DNA of 64,000 bases, taken from NCBI RefSeq assembly GCF_018278905.1, contig NZ_CP046600.1, positions 4,340,001 through 4,404,000 on the forward strand, written 5' to 3'. Of this stretch, positions 15,885-24,984 are shown piece after piece. The notes beneath the pieces are model-generated. The model made no database searches, was not told the origin of the DNA, and was given only the letters and a program-made list of their open reading frames with translations. How positions within the stretch are numbered: the stretch's first letter is position 1; each line of letters starts with the position of its first letter. The DNA comes from Mycobacterium spongiae. GTDB lineage: Bacteria; Actinomycetota; Actinomycetes; Mycobacteriales; Mycobacteriaceae. Both the position numbers and the translations under genes were made by a program.

Positions 15885-18509
15885 CTAAGGCTGCCCGTTG
15901 AGCCCGTTTTGGCCGAGCAGCAGCCCGCCGCCGCCGCCGGCGCCCGGGCTGCCGATCACCGCACCGACGCCGGCGTTGCCGCCGTTACCACCCGTGCCGA
16001 ACAACACGGCACCGCCGCCGATGCCGCCGTCCCCACCGCTGGCGGTGCCCTCGCCGCCGGCCCCACCGGCCGCGCCGCTACCCCACAACAGTCCCCCGGC
16101 GCCACCGGCCCCACCGGACCCGCCAGAGGTTGCGGGCGCCACCCCGCCAGACCCGCCAGACCCGCCAGCCCCGCCGAAGCCTATCCAGCCAGCACCCCCA
16201 CCAGCCCCACCACGCCCACCGTCGCCGCTGCCTGACACGTCGCTCGCGCCGGCCCCACCGGACCCGCCGGACCCGAACAGCAGCCCAGCGCCACCACCAG
16301 CCCCACCGTTCCCAGCGGGACCGCCCGACCCGCCGTCCCCGCCTTCCCCGCCGGCCCCGCCGGACCCGAACAGCAGCCCAGCGCTGCCACCGACACCCCC
16401 GACACCCCCGCTGGGGCCCCCTCCGCCGGTCCCGCCGGCCCCGCCCGGGCCGCCGAAGAGACCTGCGCTACCGCCGGCACCACCGGCACCACCCACGGTG
16501 CGGCCGAAGCCACCGGCACCACCATCGCCGCCGCCCGCGCCGACCAGCCCGCCGAGCAAACCACCCGCACCGCCTACACCACCGTCCCCGCCGGTGCCAT
16601 CACCGCTGCCTACTAAGCCACCGGCTCCGCCATGCCCGCCCGCGCCCAGCAGACCGCCAGCGCCGCCGACACCACCGACACCAGCAACCCCGTCCATCGT
16701 CTGCACCCACCCACCGGTGCCGCCCACTCCGCCGCTACCCGATAACCAGCCACCGGCCCCACCAGCCCCACCAGCCCCACCGTCAACGACTAGTGAGCTC
16801 CCCCCGGCCCCACCGGTGCCGCCGGTGCCCCATAACCCGGCCGACCCACCGGCCCCGCCGTTGCTGCCGGTGCCCTCCGCTGCGGACCCACCGGCCCCGC
16901 CATCCCCGAACAGCCACCCACCAGCAGCGCCGTCAGCGCCGCTACCGGCCGCCCCAGGGGTCCCGTTGCCGATCAGCGGGCGCCCGGTCAGGTCCTGGAT
17001 CGGCGCGTTGATCGCGCCCAGCACTTGTTGTTGCAGAGCATGAAGCGGTGAGGTGCTCGCCGGGGCATTGAAACCGTCCAGCCCCAGCAAGAGCCCGCTG
17101 ATTCCCCCGACACCGGTGGCTCCTGGCATGGTGCCGAGCCCGCCCACGCCCGCATTGCCGCCATTGCCGATCCACACCGCGTTGCCCCCGGCCCCACCGT
17201 CACCACCGGTCCCGGCGACACCGGTCCCGCCGATCCCGCCGGTGCCGCCGGCACCGCCGTTACCCAGCAGCAGCCCGGCGGTGCCCCCAGCCCCGCCGAC
17301 GCCACCCACGCCGCCGCCGACACCGATGCCGCCACTCCCGCCGACACCGCCATTGGAGAACGCTAGTCCGCCGTTACCGCCCGCCCCACCAGCACCACCA
17401 GAAATGCCATCCGCGCCAGACACCGCGGCCCCACCTTCCCCGCCGACTCCGCCATCAGCAAAGAACAGACCGGCATTACCCCCAGCGCCACCATCGCCAC
17501 CGCTGGAGTTGCTGGCGCCGCCGTCGCCGCCGGCCCCACCGGCACCAAACAACCCACCGCCGGCACCGAACAACCCACCGGCGTTACCCCCGGCACCACC
17601 GGCGCCCCCGTCATCGCCGCCGAATCCGCCGTCCCCCCCGGCGCCACCCGAGCCACCGAAGAACCCGGCATTACCCCCCGCGCCACCAACACCACCAGTA
17701 ACTCCGCTAGCCCCGCCGTTGCCGCCGTCGCCGCCGCCAGCGCCGACCAACCCCGACATCACGCCCCCGGCCCCGCCAGCACCACCAGCGCCACCGGTGA
17801 CGCCGCGTCCGCCGCCACCACCGAGACCGCCGCCACCGAACAACCCCCCAGCCCCACCAACACCACCAGCCCCACCAACACCATCAGCAGCAGACGCGAC
17901 GCCGCCGACACCACCAGCCCCGCCGTCACCCCACAACCAGCCCCCAGCACCCCCAGCCCCACCAGCCCCAGCAGCACCCGCCGCTGAGTTGCCGCCGGCA
18001 CCGCCGGCACCGCCGATCCCCAACAACCCCGCGGCCCCCCCGGCCCCACCGTTTTGCCCGGCCGCACCCGAGCCACCAGCCCCGCCATTGCCAAGCAGCC
18101 ACCCCCCCGCAGCCCCATTGGCCCCGCTGCCGGGCGCCCCGTTGGCACCGTTGCCAATCAACGCACGCCCAGTCAACGCCACACTCTGCGCATTGACCCC
18201 ATCCAGCAGCTGCTGCAACGGACCAGTGTTGGCCGCCTCCGCGCTTGCATAGGCTCCGCCCGCGGCGCCCAGCGCTTCGACGAACTGATCATGAAACAAC
18301 CCCACCTGCCCGGCGAGCGCCTGATAGGCCTGGCCATGAACGGACAACACCGCCGCGATCGCCGCCGACACCTCATCCTGGGCCGCCGCCACGATCTCGG
18401 TCGTCGACGCCGAAGCCGCCGAATTCGCCGCACCCAGCGACGAACCCAGAGTTGCTATCTCGCTCGCCGCTGCCGCCAACGCCTGCGGTGCCGCACCGAC
18501 CATCGCCAT
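15885..18509 (-). CDS. PE_PGRS family protein with two linker-PGRS blocks
   Basis: An 874-residue protein. ATG 18509 is used because GGAGGTA lies 5 nt upstream; a longer frame to 18620 lacks this. The PE domain (about 1-95) has the Y-A-S-A-E export motif. It is followed by a linker with T-G-R-A-L-I-G-N-G and a long Gly-Gly-X PGRS region, then a second linker (nt about 16950-17075) reading [10 protein letters not shown] then T-G-R-P-L-I-G-N-G, then a second PGRS tract to the end. Some G-N-G-G and L-L-F-G-S-G-G units are nearly identical in DNA, so copy number may vary between strains. It is a cell-surface protein of unknown function. Confidence 0.9.
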   Translation of the reverse strand: MAMVGAAPQALAAAASEIATLGSSLGAANSAASASTTEIVAAAQDEVSAAIAAVLSVHGQAYQALAGQVGLFHDQFVEALGAAGGAYASAEAANTGPLQQLLDGVNAQSVALTGRALIGNGANGAPGSGANGAAGGWLLGNGGAGGSGAAGQNGGAGGAAGLLGIGGAGGAGGNSAAGAAGAGGAGGAGGWLWGDGGAGGVGGVASAADGVGGAGGVGGAGGLFGGGGLGGGGGRGVTGGAGGAGGAGGVMSGLVGAGGGDGGNGGASGVTGGVGGAGGNAGFFGGSGGAGGDGGFGGDDGGAGGAGGNAGGLFGAGGGLFGAGGAGGDGGASNSSGGDGGAGGNAGLFFADGGVGGEGGAAVSGADGISGGAGGAGGNGGLAFSNGGVGGSGGIGVGGGVGGVGGAGGTAGLLLGNGGAGGTGGIGGTGVAGTGGDGGAGGNAVWIGNGGNAGVGGLGTMPGATGVGGISGLLLGLDGFNAPASTSPLHALQQQVLGAINAPIQDLTGRPLIGNGTPGAAGSGADGAAGGWLFGDGGAGGSAAEGTGSNGGAGGSAGLWGTGGTGGAGGSSLVVDGGAGGAGGAGGWLSGSGGVGGTGGWVQTMDGVAGVGGVGGAGGLLGAGGHGGAGGLVGSGDGTGGDGGVGGAGGLLGGLVGAGGGDGGAGGFGRTVGGAGGAGGSAGLFGGPGGAGGTGGGGPSGGVGGVGGSAGLLFGSGGAGGEGGDGGSGGPAGNGGAGGGAGLLFGSGGSGGAGASDVSGSGDGGRGGAGGGAGWIGFGGAGGSGGSGGVAPATSGGSGGAGGAGGLLWGSGAAGGAGGEGTASGGDGGIGGGAVLFGTGGNGGNAGVGAVIGSPGAGGGGGLLLGQNGLNGQP

Positions 18510-18789
18510 GTCATACCTCCGCTGGGCAACCGGGGTCGATCGATAAATCATCGACGCATGTTGGTACCGGCGACAAAGTCCGCCGAAACCCCACCCTACG
18601 ATCTCCGAAACCCCTACCACACGCTCTTTTGCGCCATATGTTCATGAGAATTTGCTCGTAGTTGGGGTGAGCCAAGGGCCGCGGGCATGCGCCATGTGCC
18701 ATGCGCCATGCCGGGTACCGCCACAACCCCCAGCAGCCGCGCTGTCGACCATCGGCGAAGCTTTTCCCAGCCATATGAAACCTGACTTC

Positions 18790-19135
18790 TATCAAGCTAG
18801 TGCGCACCTACGTCGTGAATTTGGGCGAGTGCTTCGTCGGGGTCGGGAGGTGGGGTTCGGCTGCAGTCAAGGTCTGACTCCCGGCTTGGATGGCTACAGT
18901 GCGGCATCGGCGAGCGGTCCGGACGAATTTCTTGATGCTCCATCCGGTTTGGTGCTAGACCCAGCGGGATAGGGCCATCGCGGCGAAGACGACAATCAGG
19001 TGTGCGTCGATCGAATCGCGGGTGCGATGGTAGATCGGACGAGCTTGCACGTCGTGTTGAGACATGCGGAAGGCCCTGTCGATGCGCCAAAGCTGGTGGT
19101 AGGAGTCGATGACGAACTGTGCTGACTGCGCGGTG
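18790..19135 (-). pseudogene. Decayed transposase C-terminus (IS4/IS1634-type)
   Basis: The minus strand encodes Y-H-Q-L-W-R-I-D-R-A-F-R-M-S-Q-H-D followed by R-P-I-Y-H and R-D-S-I-D-A-H, the Y-(2)-R-(3)-E-(6)-K region of IS4-superfamily transposases. It then hits a stop at about 18970. A second frame continues W-S-I-K-K-F-V-R-T-A-R-R and T-L-T-A-A-E-P, the usual C-terminus, and a third frame gives D-P-D-E-A-L. The Glu and Lys of the motif are replaced by Asp and Gln. It is a frameshifted, inactive fragment with no visible terminal inverted repeats. Confidence 0.75.
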
Positions 19136-19177
19136 AGGTTAGCGGTGTAGCCCTTCCACCGGACGCAACAACATCGG

Positions 19178-19251
19178 TGCCCCCACTGGGACTCGAACCC
19201 AGACTTGACGGATTTTAAGTCCGCTGCCTCTGCCAATTGGGCTATGGGGGC
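19178..19251 (-). tRNA. tRNA-Leu(UAA), short variable loop
   Basis: A 74-nt cloverleaf. Acceptor stem GCCCCCA/TGGGGGC, anticodon stem GCGGA/TCCGT with loop CTTAAAA (anticodon TAA), T stem CTGGG/CCCAG with TTCGAGT loop, discriminator A. The anticodon reads UUA (Leu), but the variable loop is only about 5 nt (CAAGT) rather than the long arm of normal leucine tRNAs. UUA is a very rare codon in high-GC genomes. CCA is not encoded. Confidence 0.9.
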
Positions 19252-19597
19252 CCGCTGGGCGAATCTAGCGCGCGAACAGTCGTCCCGGGGCACCAACCCC
19301 ATGGCACCCCCGGCATGCGTCTCGGCCACCCCTCACGTATGATCCGCGCGCTGCGCAGCTCATAAGGATGCCGCTCTCCGACAGCAGATTTCACCGCAAT
19401 GTCACCCACCAAGAAGGTGTTACATCTGTCGACGCCAGCGTTAACACGACGTAAACGTATGCCTCCCTAGGGCCTTCCGTCGCGACTCTAGAGCCCTGGC
19501 TGGTTAGCGTTACGCCAACACACAGGGGCTCTTACGCAACTACTCAGCGTCGGCCAGGGGTGACGACGGTCGGCAGGTCTCACACAAGGAGTTATGG
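19252..19597. other. Gene-free leader of the PE-PPE-ESX cluster
   Basis: No coding sequence is convincing here. The 346 bp separate the tRNA-Leu 5' end from the PE start. The sequence becomes less GC-rich after 19380 and must contain the cluster promoter. A clear ribosome site AAGGAG is at 19585-19590. I saw no strong hairpin and could not assign -35/-10 boxes with confidence. Confidence 0.5.
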
Positions 19598-20416
19598 ATG
19601 TCGTTTCTCACCACAGTGCCCGAAGAGTTGCAAGCCGCGGCCACGCAGCTCGGGGCCATCGGGTCCACCATGGCAGCCCAGAACGCTGCCGCGGCGGCTC
19701 CTACATCGGCCATTGCGCCGGCAGCCCTTGACGAGGTGTCGGCGTTGCAGGCGGCGCTGTTCACCGCGTACGGCACCCTGTATCAGGAGGTCAGCGCCGA
19801 GGCTCAGGCCATGCACGAAATGTTCGTGAACACCCTCGGCATCAGTGCTGGCACCTATGGCGCGACCGAGTCCCTCAACTCATCCGCGGCAGCGACACCA
19901 CTCTCCGGTGTGTCAAGCATCATCCAGGGTATGACGAACGCCATCCCGGCGGACATCAACGGCAATCTCGCCAACATCCTCAATATTGGGGCCGGTAACT
20001 GGGCGTCGGCCACGTCGACTCTGGTCGGCCTCGCAGGCGGTGGTCTACTGCCCGCCGAGGAGGCCGCCGAGGGCAGCGCCGCTATCGGCGCCGCCGAAGG
20101 TTTGGGCGAATTGGGTGCCATCGCTGCGGCAGAGGGAGCACTCGGCGCCGGGGCTCCGATCGCGGCCGCCGCGGGTGCGGCAGGCTCGGTCGGCATGTTG
20201 TCGGTGCCGCCCACCTGGGCCGGACCGGCCACCCTGGTCTCCAGCACGACCCCGCTGACGAGCGCGGGCTTGACCGCCGGCGCAGCCAGTGGCGCGCCGG
20301 GGACGTTCATGGGGATGCCGGCGGGGTTGGGTTCTGCCGCACGCAACAGTGCGGGCTTCGGGGCGCCGCGCTACGGCGTCAAGCCCATCGTCATGCCAAA
20401 GCCGACCGCTGTCTAG
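19598..20416 (+). CDS. PE family protein (PE8-like)
   Basis: A 272-residue protein. The PE domain (1-95, starting M-S-F-L-T-T-V-P-E) ends in Y-G-A-T-E, matching the Y-x-x-x-D/E type VII export signal. The C-terminal part is Ala/Gly-rich with an S-V-P-P-T-W motif resembling PPE-SVP proteins and a tail P-R-Y-G-V-K-P-I-V-M-P-K. It is 75 bp upstream of the PPE gene, with which it should form a heterodimer exported by ESX-5. Position and length fit Rv1040c/PE8. Confidence 0.9.
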   Translation: MSFLTTVPEELQAAATQLGAIGSTMAAQNAAAAAPTSAIAPAALDEVSALQAALFTAYGTLYQEVSAEAQAMHEMFVNTLGISAGTYGATESLNSSAAATPLSGVSSIIQGMTNAIPADINGNLANILNIGAGNWASATSTLVGLAGGGLLPAEEAAEGSAAIGAAEGLGELGAIAAAEGALGAGAPIAAAAGAAGSVGMLSVPPTWAGPATLVSSTTPLTSAGLTAGAASGAPGTFMGMPAGLGSAARNSAGFGAPRYGVKPIVMPKPTAV

Positions 20417-20491
20417 GAATCAGGGGCGCAGCAGCGCCATCGACAATCGAAATATTCATCCAAAACTATTCATCAAAAAGAGGGATAAATA

Positions 20492-21682
20492 ATGGATTTT
20501 GGAGCTCTACCCCCTGAGATCAACTCGGCCAGGATGTACGCCGGCGCGGGTGCCGCGCCGATGCTGGCCGCCGCGGGGGCATGGAACGGCCTGGCCGCGG
20601 AGTTGAGCACTACCGCCACCTCCTATGAATCGGTGATCACCCAGCTGACCACCGAATCGTGGATGGGTCCGGCGTCGATGGCCATGGTTGCCGCTGCCCA
20701 GCCCTACCTGGCCTGGCTGGCCTACACGTCGGAATCCGCCGCGCAGGCCGGCGCGCAGGCGATGGCGTCGGCGGCCTCCTATGAGGCGGCGTTCGCGATG
20801 ACGGTGCCACCACCCGAGATCGCCGCCAACCGGGCTCTGCTCGCGGCGCTGGTCGCGACCAACTTCCTCGGCATCAATACGCCGGCCATCATGGCTACCG
20901 AGGCCCACTACCTTGAGATGTGGGCGCAGGACGCCATGGCCATGTACGGCTACGCGGCCTCCTCAGCGGTTGCCGGGGTGCTCAACCCGCTGACGCCGCC
21001 GGCCCCGTCCACCAATCCGGCCGGGGCGGCCGTCCAGGCCGCCGCCGTGGGCCAGGCCGCCGCGGCCGCAACCACACAAGCGGTGGGCCTCGAGGGCCTG
21101 ATCGGCAACCTGTCTGGCGCGGTCATGAGCCTCGCGTCTCCGATCACTTCGGTTGCTGAGGCAACCGGGTTGACCGGAATCATCGCGGACATCGAAGAAC
21201 TGCTCGGGGTGCCGTTCATCGCCAACATCATCAACAGCGGCATCAACACCGCGGCGTGGTATGTCATGGCCGCCATCCCCACCGCGATATTCCTGGGCAA
21301 CACCGTCGGTGTTGCCGCGCCAGTAGAGGCAGCCGAAGCCGCCGTCGGGGGCGCCGCGGGCGTGGCTGCCGCAGCCGGCGCAGCGGGCGCAGGCCTGGCG
21401 GACTCGGTGGCGCCGGCGGGCATTGGGGCCGCTCTGGGCGAGGCCTCGCTGGTCGGCAAGCTGGCCGTGCCGGCGAGCTGGGCTTCGGCCGCCCCCGAGG
21501 CGACAGCCGGCGCGACCGCCGCGGCGGGCAGCGGCTGGACCGTCGCCGAAGAAGCCGCACCGGCTACCGGGGTAGCAGCGATGCCCGCGGGAATGGGTGC
21601 GGCCGCCAAGGGCGCGGGAGTCGGCGCCGGGCCGCGGTACGGGTTCAAGCCCATTGTGATGCCTAAACAGGTCGTCGTGTGA
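20492..21682 (+). CDS. PPE family protein, SVP subgroup (PPE15-like)
   Basis: A 396-residue protein. The PPE domain (about 1-175, M-D-F-G-A-L-P-P-E) has a W-M-G turn in place of W-x-G. The C-terminal SVP-type motif reads L-A-V-P-A-S-W near residue 326. The tail [12 protein letters not shown] is shared with the adjacent PE protein. It is the likely partner of that PE protein and an ESX-5 substrate; it matches Rv1039c/PPE15 in length. The 159 bp after it, before the Esx pair, contain a short open frame described separately. Confidence 0.92.
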   Translation: MDFGALPPEINSARMYAGAGAAPMLAAAGAWNGLAAELSTTATSYESVITQLTTESWMGPASMAMVAAAQPYLAWLAYTSESAAQAGAQAMASAASYEAAFAMTVPPPEIAANRALLAALVATNFLGINTPAIMATEAHYLEMWAQDAMAMYGYAASSAVAGVLNPLTPPAPSTNPAGAAVQAAAVGQAAAAATTQAVGLEGLIGNLSGAVMSLASPITSVAEATGLTGIIADIEELLGVPFIANIINSGINTAAWYVMAAIPTAIFLGNTVGVAAPVEAAEAAVGGAAGVAAAAGAAGAGLADSVAPAGIGAALGEASLVGKLAVPASWASAAPEATAGATAAAGSGWTVAEEAAPATGVAAMPAGMGAAAKGAGVGAGPRYGFKPIVMPKQVVV

Positions 21683-21717
21683 TGTCGAAAAAAGAGGAGG
21701 ACATGTCACTCGTTTAA
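21682..21717 (+). other. 11-codon micro-ORF with strong ribosome site
   Basis: Overlapping the PPE stop (TGATG), an ATG opens an 11-codon frame. It contains a near-perfect GAGGAGG (21694-21700) followed 2 nt later by an in-frame ATG (21703) encoding only M-S-L-V and stop. M-S-L-V is how some PE proteins begin. It may be a leader peptide before the Esx genes or the stub of a lost PE gene; neither is proven. Confidence 0.35.
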
Positions 21718-21805
21718 GGCCCACAGCTGACCACCAGGTCGTAATGTATCCGCTAGACGGCTACAACCGCGTACATCAGAAGTAAGCAGAACTATCCAGA
21801 AGTAA

Positions 21806-22138
<333 letters not shown>

Positions 22139-22170
22139 CCCACCAGCGTCGAGTCAGGAGGACAACAGCA

Positions 22171-22455
22171 ATGACCATCAATTACCAGTTCGGCGATGTC
22201 GACGCCCATGGCGCGTTGATTCGCGCGCAGGCCGCATCGTTGGAGGCCGAGCACCAGGCCATCGTTCGCGATGTGCTGGCTGCTGGTGACTTTTGGGGCG
22301 GCGCCGGTTCGGTGGCGTGCCAGGAGTTCATCGCCCAGTTGGGTCGCAACTTCGCGGTGATCTACCAGCAGGCCAACGCCCACGGGCAGAAGGTGCAAGC
22401 CGCCGGCAACAACATGGCGAGCACCGACAGCGCCGTCGGCTCCAGCTGGGCCTGA
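22171..22455 (+). CDS. WXG100 protein of the EsxI/Mtb9.9 family
   Basis: A 94-residue WXG100 partner protein starting M-T-I-N-Y-Q-F-G-D-V-D-A-H-G, turn F-W-G-G, ending S-S-W-A. It belongs to the EsxI/L/N/O/V (Mtb9.9) group of ESX-5-secreted T-cell antigens. By position it matches EsxI (Rv1037c). It is translated from the same mRNA as the EsxJ-type gene and is followed by a strong hairpin terminator. Confidence 0.95.
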   Translation: MTINYQFGDVDAHGALIRAQAASLEAEHQAIVRDVLAAGDFWGGAGSVACQEFIAQLGRNFAVIYQQANAHGQKVQAAGNNMASTDSAVGSSWA

Positions 22456-22473
22456 CGCCACACCGTCCCACAG

Positions 22474-22510
22474 CGTGGCCGCACACCGTTTGGTGTGCGG
22501 CCACGTTGTT
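22474..22510 (+). terminator. Rho-independent-type terminator after the Esx pair
   Basis: A perfect 14-bp stem, CGTGGCCGCACACC (22474-22487) with its exact complement (22492-22505) and a 4-nt loop GTTT, is followed by TTGTTGTG. It starts 18 bp after the EsxI stop and should end the PE-PPE-Esx transcript before trcR. The tail is imperfect, as is usual in mycobacteria. Confidence 0.8.
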
Positions 22511-22569
22511 GTGTGCACAGTTGTGCACGGTTCCAGCGAACTCGGCGGCCGTCCGCATGTGAGAACGAT

Positions 22570-23388
22570 ATGAATTCAGCGACACCTGCATGTGTGGATG
22601 ACACAATGCGGGAGCATTCCTGCATGTCGGGTAATGCGCGCAATCAACGTCCGCGCCAGGCCATCCTGGGCAAGCTGCCCAAGATTTTTCGTGCCGATGG
22701 GTCACCGATCCGGGTACTGCTCGTCGACGACGAACCGGCACTGACCAATCTGGTCAAGATGGCGCTGCACTACGAGGGCTGGGAAGTCGAGGTCGCCCAC
22801 GATGGGCGGGAGGCCATAGCCAAGTTCGACAAGGTCGGCCCCGACGTGCTGGTGCTCGATATCATGCTGCCCGACGTCGACGGGATGCAGATCTTGCATC
22901 GCGTCCGGGAATCCGACGCGTACACCCCCACTCTGTTTCTCACCGCACGCGATTCCGTGATGGATCGAGTCACCGGTCTGACCGCGGGCGCCGACGACTA
23001 CATGACAAAGCCGTTCAGCCTCGAGGAACTCGTCGCCCGCCTGCGGGGTTTGCTGCGCCGCTCCAGCCATCTGGCCAAGCCCGCCGACGAGACCCTCGTG
23101 GTCGGAGACCTCAAGCTCGACGGGGCGAGCCGCGAAGTCAACCGCGACGGCACGCTGATCTCCCTCTCGTCGACCGAGTTCGAACTCCTTCGATTCCTGA
23201 TGCGCAACCCACGCCGTGCGCTGAGTCGCACCGAAATCCTCGACCGGGTCTGGAACTATGACTTCTCCGGCCGCACGAGCATCGTCGACCTGTACATCTC
23301 CTATCTCAGGAAGAAAATCGACGCCGACCGAGAGCCCATGATCCATACCGTCCGCGGGATTGGATACATGCTACGGCCACCGGAATGA
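22570..23388 (+). CDS. trcR: Two-component response regulator TrcR
   Basis: A 272-residue OmpR/PhoB-family regulator. In the receiver domain the acidic pair is D-D (53-54), the phosphoacceptor is Asp97 (V-L-D-I-M-L-P-D) and the conserved lysine is Lys147 (M-T-K-P-F). The C-terminal winged helix ends R-G-I-G-Y-M-L-R-P-P-E. The start is uncertain: ATGs at 22570, 22606 and 22624 are in frame, and H37Rv TrcR (about 257 residues) favours one of the later two. A longer frame from 22495 is rejected because it overlaps the terminator hairpin. In M. tuberculosis TrcR represses Rv1057. Confidence 0.92.
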   Translation: MNSATPACVDDTMREHSCMSGNARNQRPRQAILGKLPKIFRADGSPIRVLLVDDEPALTNLVKMALHYEGWEVEVAHDGREAIAKFDKVGPDVLVLDIMLPDVDGMQILHRVRESDAYTPTLFLTARDSVMDRVTGLTAGADDYMTKPFSLEELVARLRGLLRRSSHLAKPADETLVVGDLKLDGASREVNRDGTLISLSSTEFELLRFLMRNPRRALSRTEILDRVWNYDFSGRTSIVDLYISYLRKKIDADREPMIHTVRGIGYMLRPPE

Positions 23389-23395
23389 GCACACT

Positions 23396-24961
23396 GTGAC
23401 GCGCAACCGAGGCATGGCCTGGTCCAAAGCCTGGTCGAAACGGATTTCCCGGTGGCTCCCGACTTCGTTGCGCCGTCGGCTGCTGTTGGGCGTCGTCACC
23501 GTCGTGACCTTGGTACTGGTGGCTGTCGGCTTCGTCTCGGTGCTCAGTCTGCGCGACTACGTCAACGCGATGAACGACGCCGCGCTCGTGGAGTCCCTGC
23601 ACACGATGGACCACTCGTACACGCGGTACCGCACTGGCGCATCCACCGTGCAACATCCCGGCAGTCGATCGGTGTCGGAGGCCGTGCTGGAGTTCACCGG
23701 CCAAACACCGGGAAACCTCATTGCCGTATTGCGAGACGGCGTCGTCATCGGCTCCGCAGTCTTTTCCGAAGACGAGCCACGACCGGCCCCGCCCGACGTC
23801 ATCAGAGCGATCGAGGCAGAGACCTGGGTCGACGACGGCCCAGCACGTGTCGAAGACCTGGGCAGCCTGGGTCCCTACCAGGTGGGTAGCCGCGCCAACG
23901 GATCCGACATGCTCGTCGTCGGGATATCGCTAGGGCTGACCAACGACGTCATCGCCCGCAAGTACATCGCTACCACGGTGCTGGTCGCGGGCGCGCTGCT
24001 GGTCACCGCGGCACTCACGGTAGGGCTGGTCGGCTATGCACTTCGGCCACTACGCCGGGTCGCCGCAACCGCCGCCGAGGTCGCAGGGATGTCGCTCGCG
24101 GATGAGGAGCACCGGATCCACGTGCGGGTGCGGCCAGAGGACACCAACCCTGACAACGAAGTCGGCATCGTCGGGCACACGCTGAATCGATTGCTGGACA
24201 ACGTCGATAGCGCGCTGGCGTATCGTGTCGATGCCGATCTGCGGATGCGCCAATTCATCACCGATGCCAGCCACGAGCTGCGTACCCCGCTCGCCGCGAT
24301 CCAGGGCTACGCAGAACTGACCCGGCAAGACAGTTCGAACCTTCCGCCGACGACCGAATACGCCCTGGCCCGCATCGAGTCCGAAGCGCGCCGGATGACG
24401 TTGCTGGTCGACGAGCTGCTGCTACTCTCCCGCCTGAGTGAAGGGGAAGACCTAGAAACCGAAGACTTCGACCTGACTGATCTGGTCATCAACGCGGTGA
24501 ATGACGCGGCGGTGGCGGCGCCGACCCACGACTGGGTACGCAACCTGCCCAACGAACCCGTGTGGGTCAACGGGGATCATGCGCGGCTCCATCAGCTCGT
24601 CAGCAACCTCCTCACCAACGCCTGCGTGCATACGCCACCCGGGGTGACGGTAACCACCGGAATCACCTGCCACCGCCGCGGCCCCGACGCACCCTACGTG
24701 GAGTTGACGGTTGCCAACGACGGCCCCGAGATCGACCCCGAGGTCCTACCGCACCTCTTCGATCGGTTCGTGCGCGCCAGCACGTCGCGGTCCAATAGGT
24801 CCGGTCATGGACTGGGTTTGGCGATCGTCAACTCAATCGTCAAAGCCCACAACGGATCTGTTGTGGCAGAGTCGGCCGACGGCCAAACGGTGTTTCGGGT
24901 ACGACTCCCGATGATCGTTCAGCCAACGGCCAGACCGCAACCCTCGCCGACGGGATCGTGA
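23396..24961 (+). CDS. trcS: Sensor histidine kinase TrcS
   Basis: A 521-residue membrane kinase from GTG 23396, 7 nt after the trcR stop (ATG 23414 is also possible). A transmembrane helix lies at about 30-50, with a periplasmic sensor loop to about 185, a second helix, and a HAMP linker. The H box D-A-S-H-E-L-R-T-P has phosphoacceptor His293; the N box (N-L-L-T-N-A) and G box (H-G-L-G-L-A-I-V) follow. It is the cognate kinase of TrcR. In H37Rv the kdp genes follow; here the next gene is a convergent ppx. Confidence 0.92.
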   Translation: MTRNRGMAWSKAWSKRISRWLPTSLRRRLLLGVVTVVTLVLVAVGFVSVLSLRDYVNAMNDAALVESLHTMDHSYTRYRTGASTVQHPGSRSVSEAVLEFTGQTPGNLIAVLRDGVVIGSAVFSEDEPRPAPPDVIRAIEAETWVDDGPARVEDLGSLGPYQVGSRANGSDMLVVGISLGLTNDVIARKYIATTVLVAGALLVTAALTVGLVGYALRPLRRVAATAAEVAGMSLADEEHRIHVRVRPEDTNPDNEVGIVGHTLNRLLDNVDSALAYRVDADLRMRQFITDASHELRTPLAAIQGYAELTRQDSSNLPPTTEYALARIESEARRMTLLVDELLLLSRLSEGEDLETEDFDLTDLVINAVNDAAVAAPTHDWVRNLPNEPVWVNGDHARLHQLVSNLLTNACVHTPPGVTVTTGITCHRRGPDAPYVELTVANDGPEIDPEVLPHLFDRFVRASTSRSNRSGHGLGLAIVNSIVKAHNGSVVAESADGQTVFRVRLPMIVQPTARPQPSPTGS

Positions 24962-24984
24962 CAGACGTGCGCCGCCTAAATAAC

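Noticed and set aside
15898..17043. Pro-rich plus-strand open frames opposite the PE_PGRS gene
   Set aside because: Antisense of Gly-Gly-Ala repeats always reads as Pro-rich protein; no start signal or domain supports it.
22495..22569. N-terminal extension of TrcR
   Set aside because: The extra codons overlap the 3' arm of a perfect 14-bp terminator hairpin, and TrcR in M. tuberculosis is shorter.
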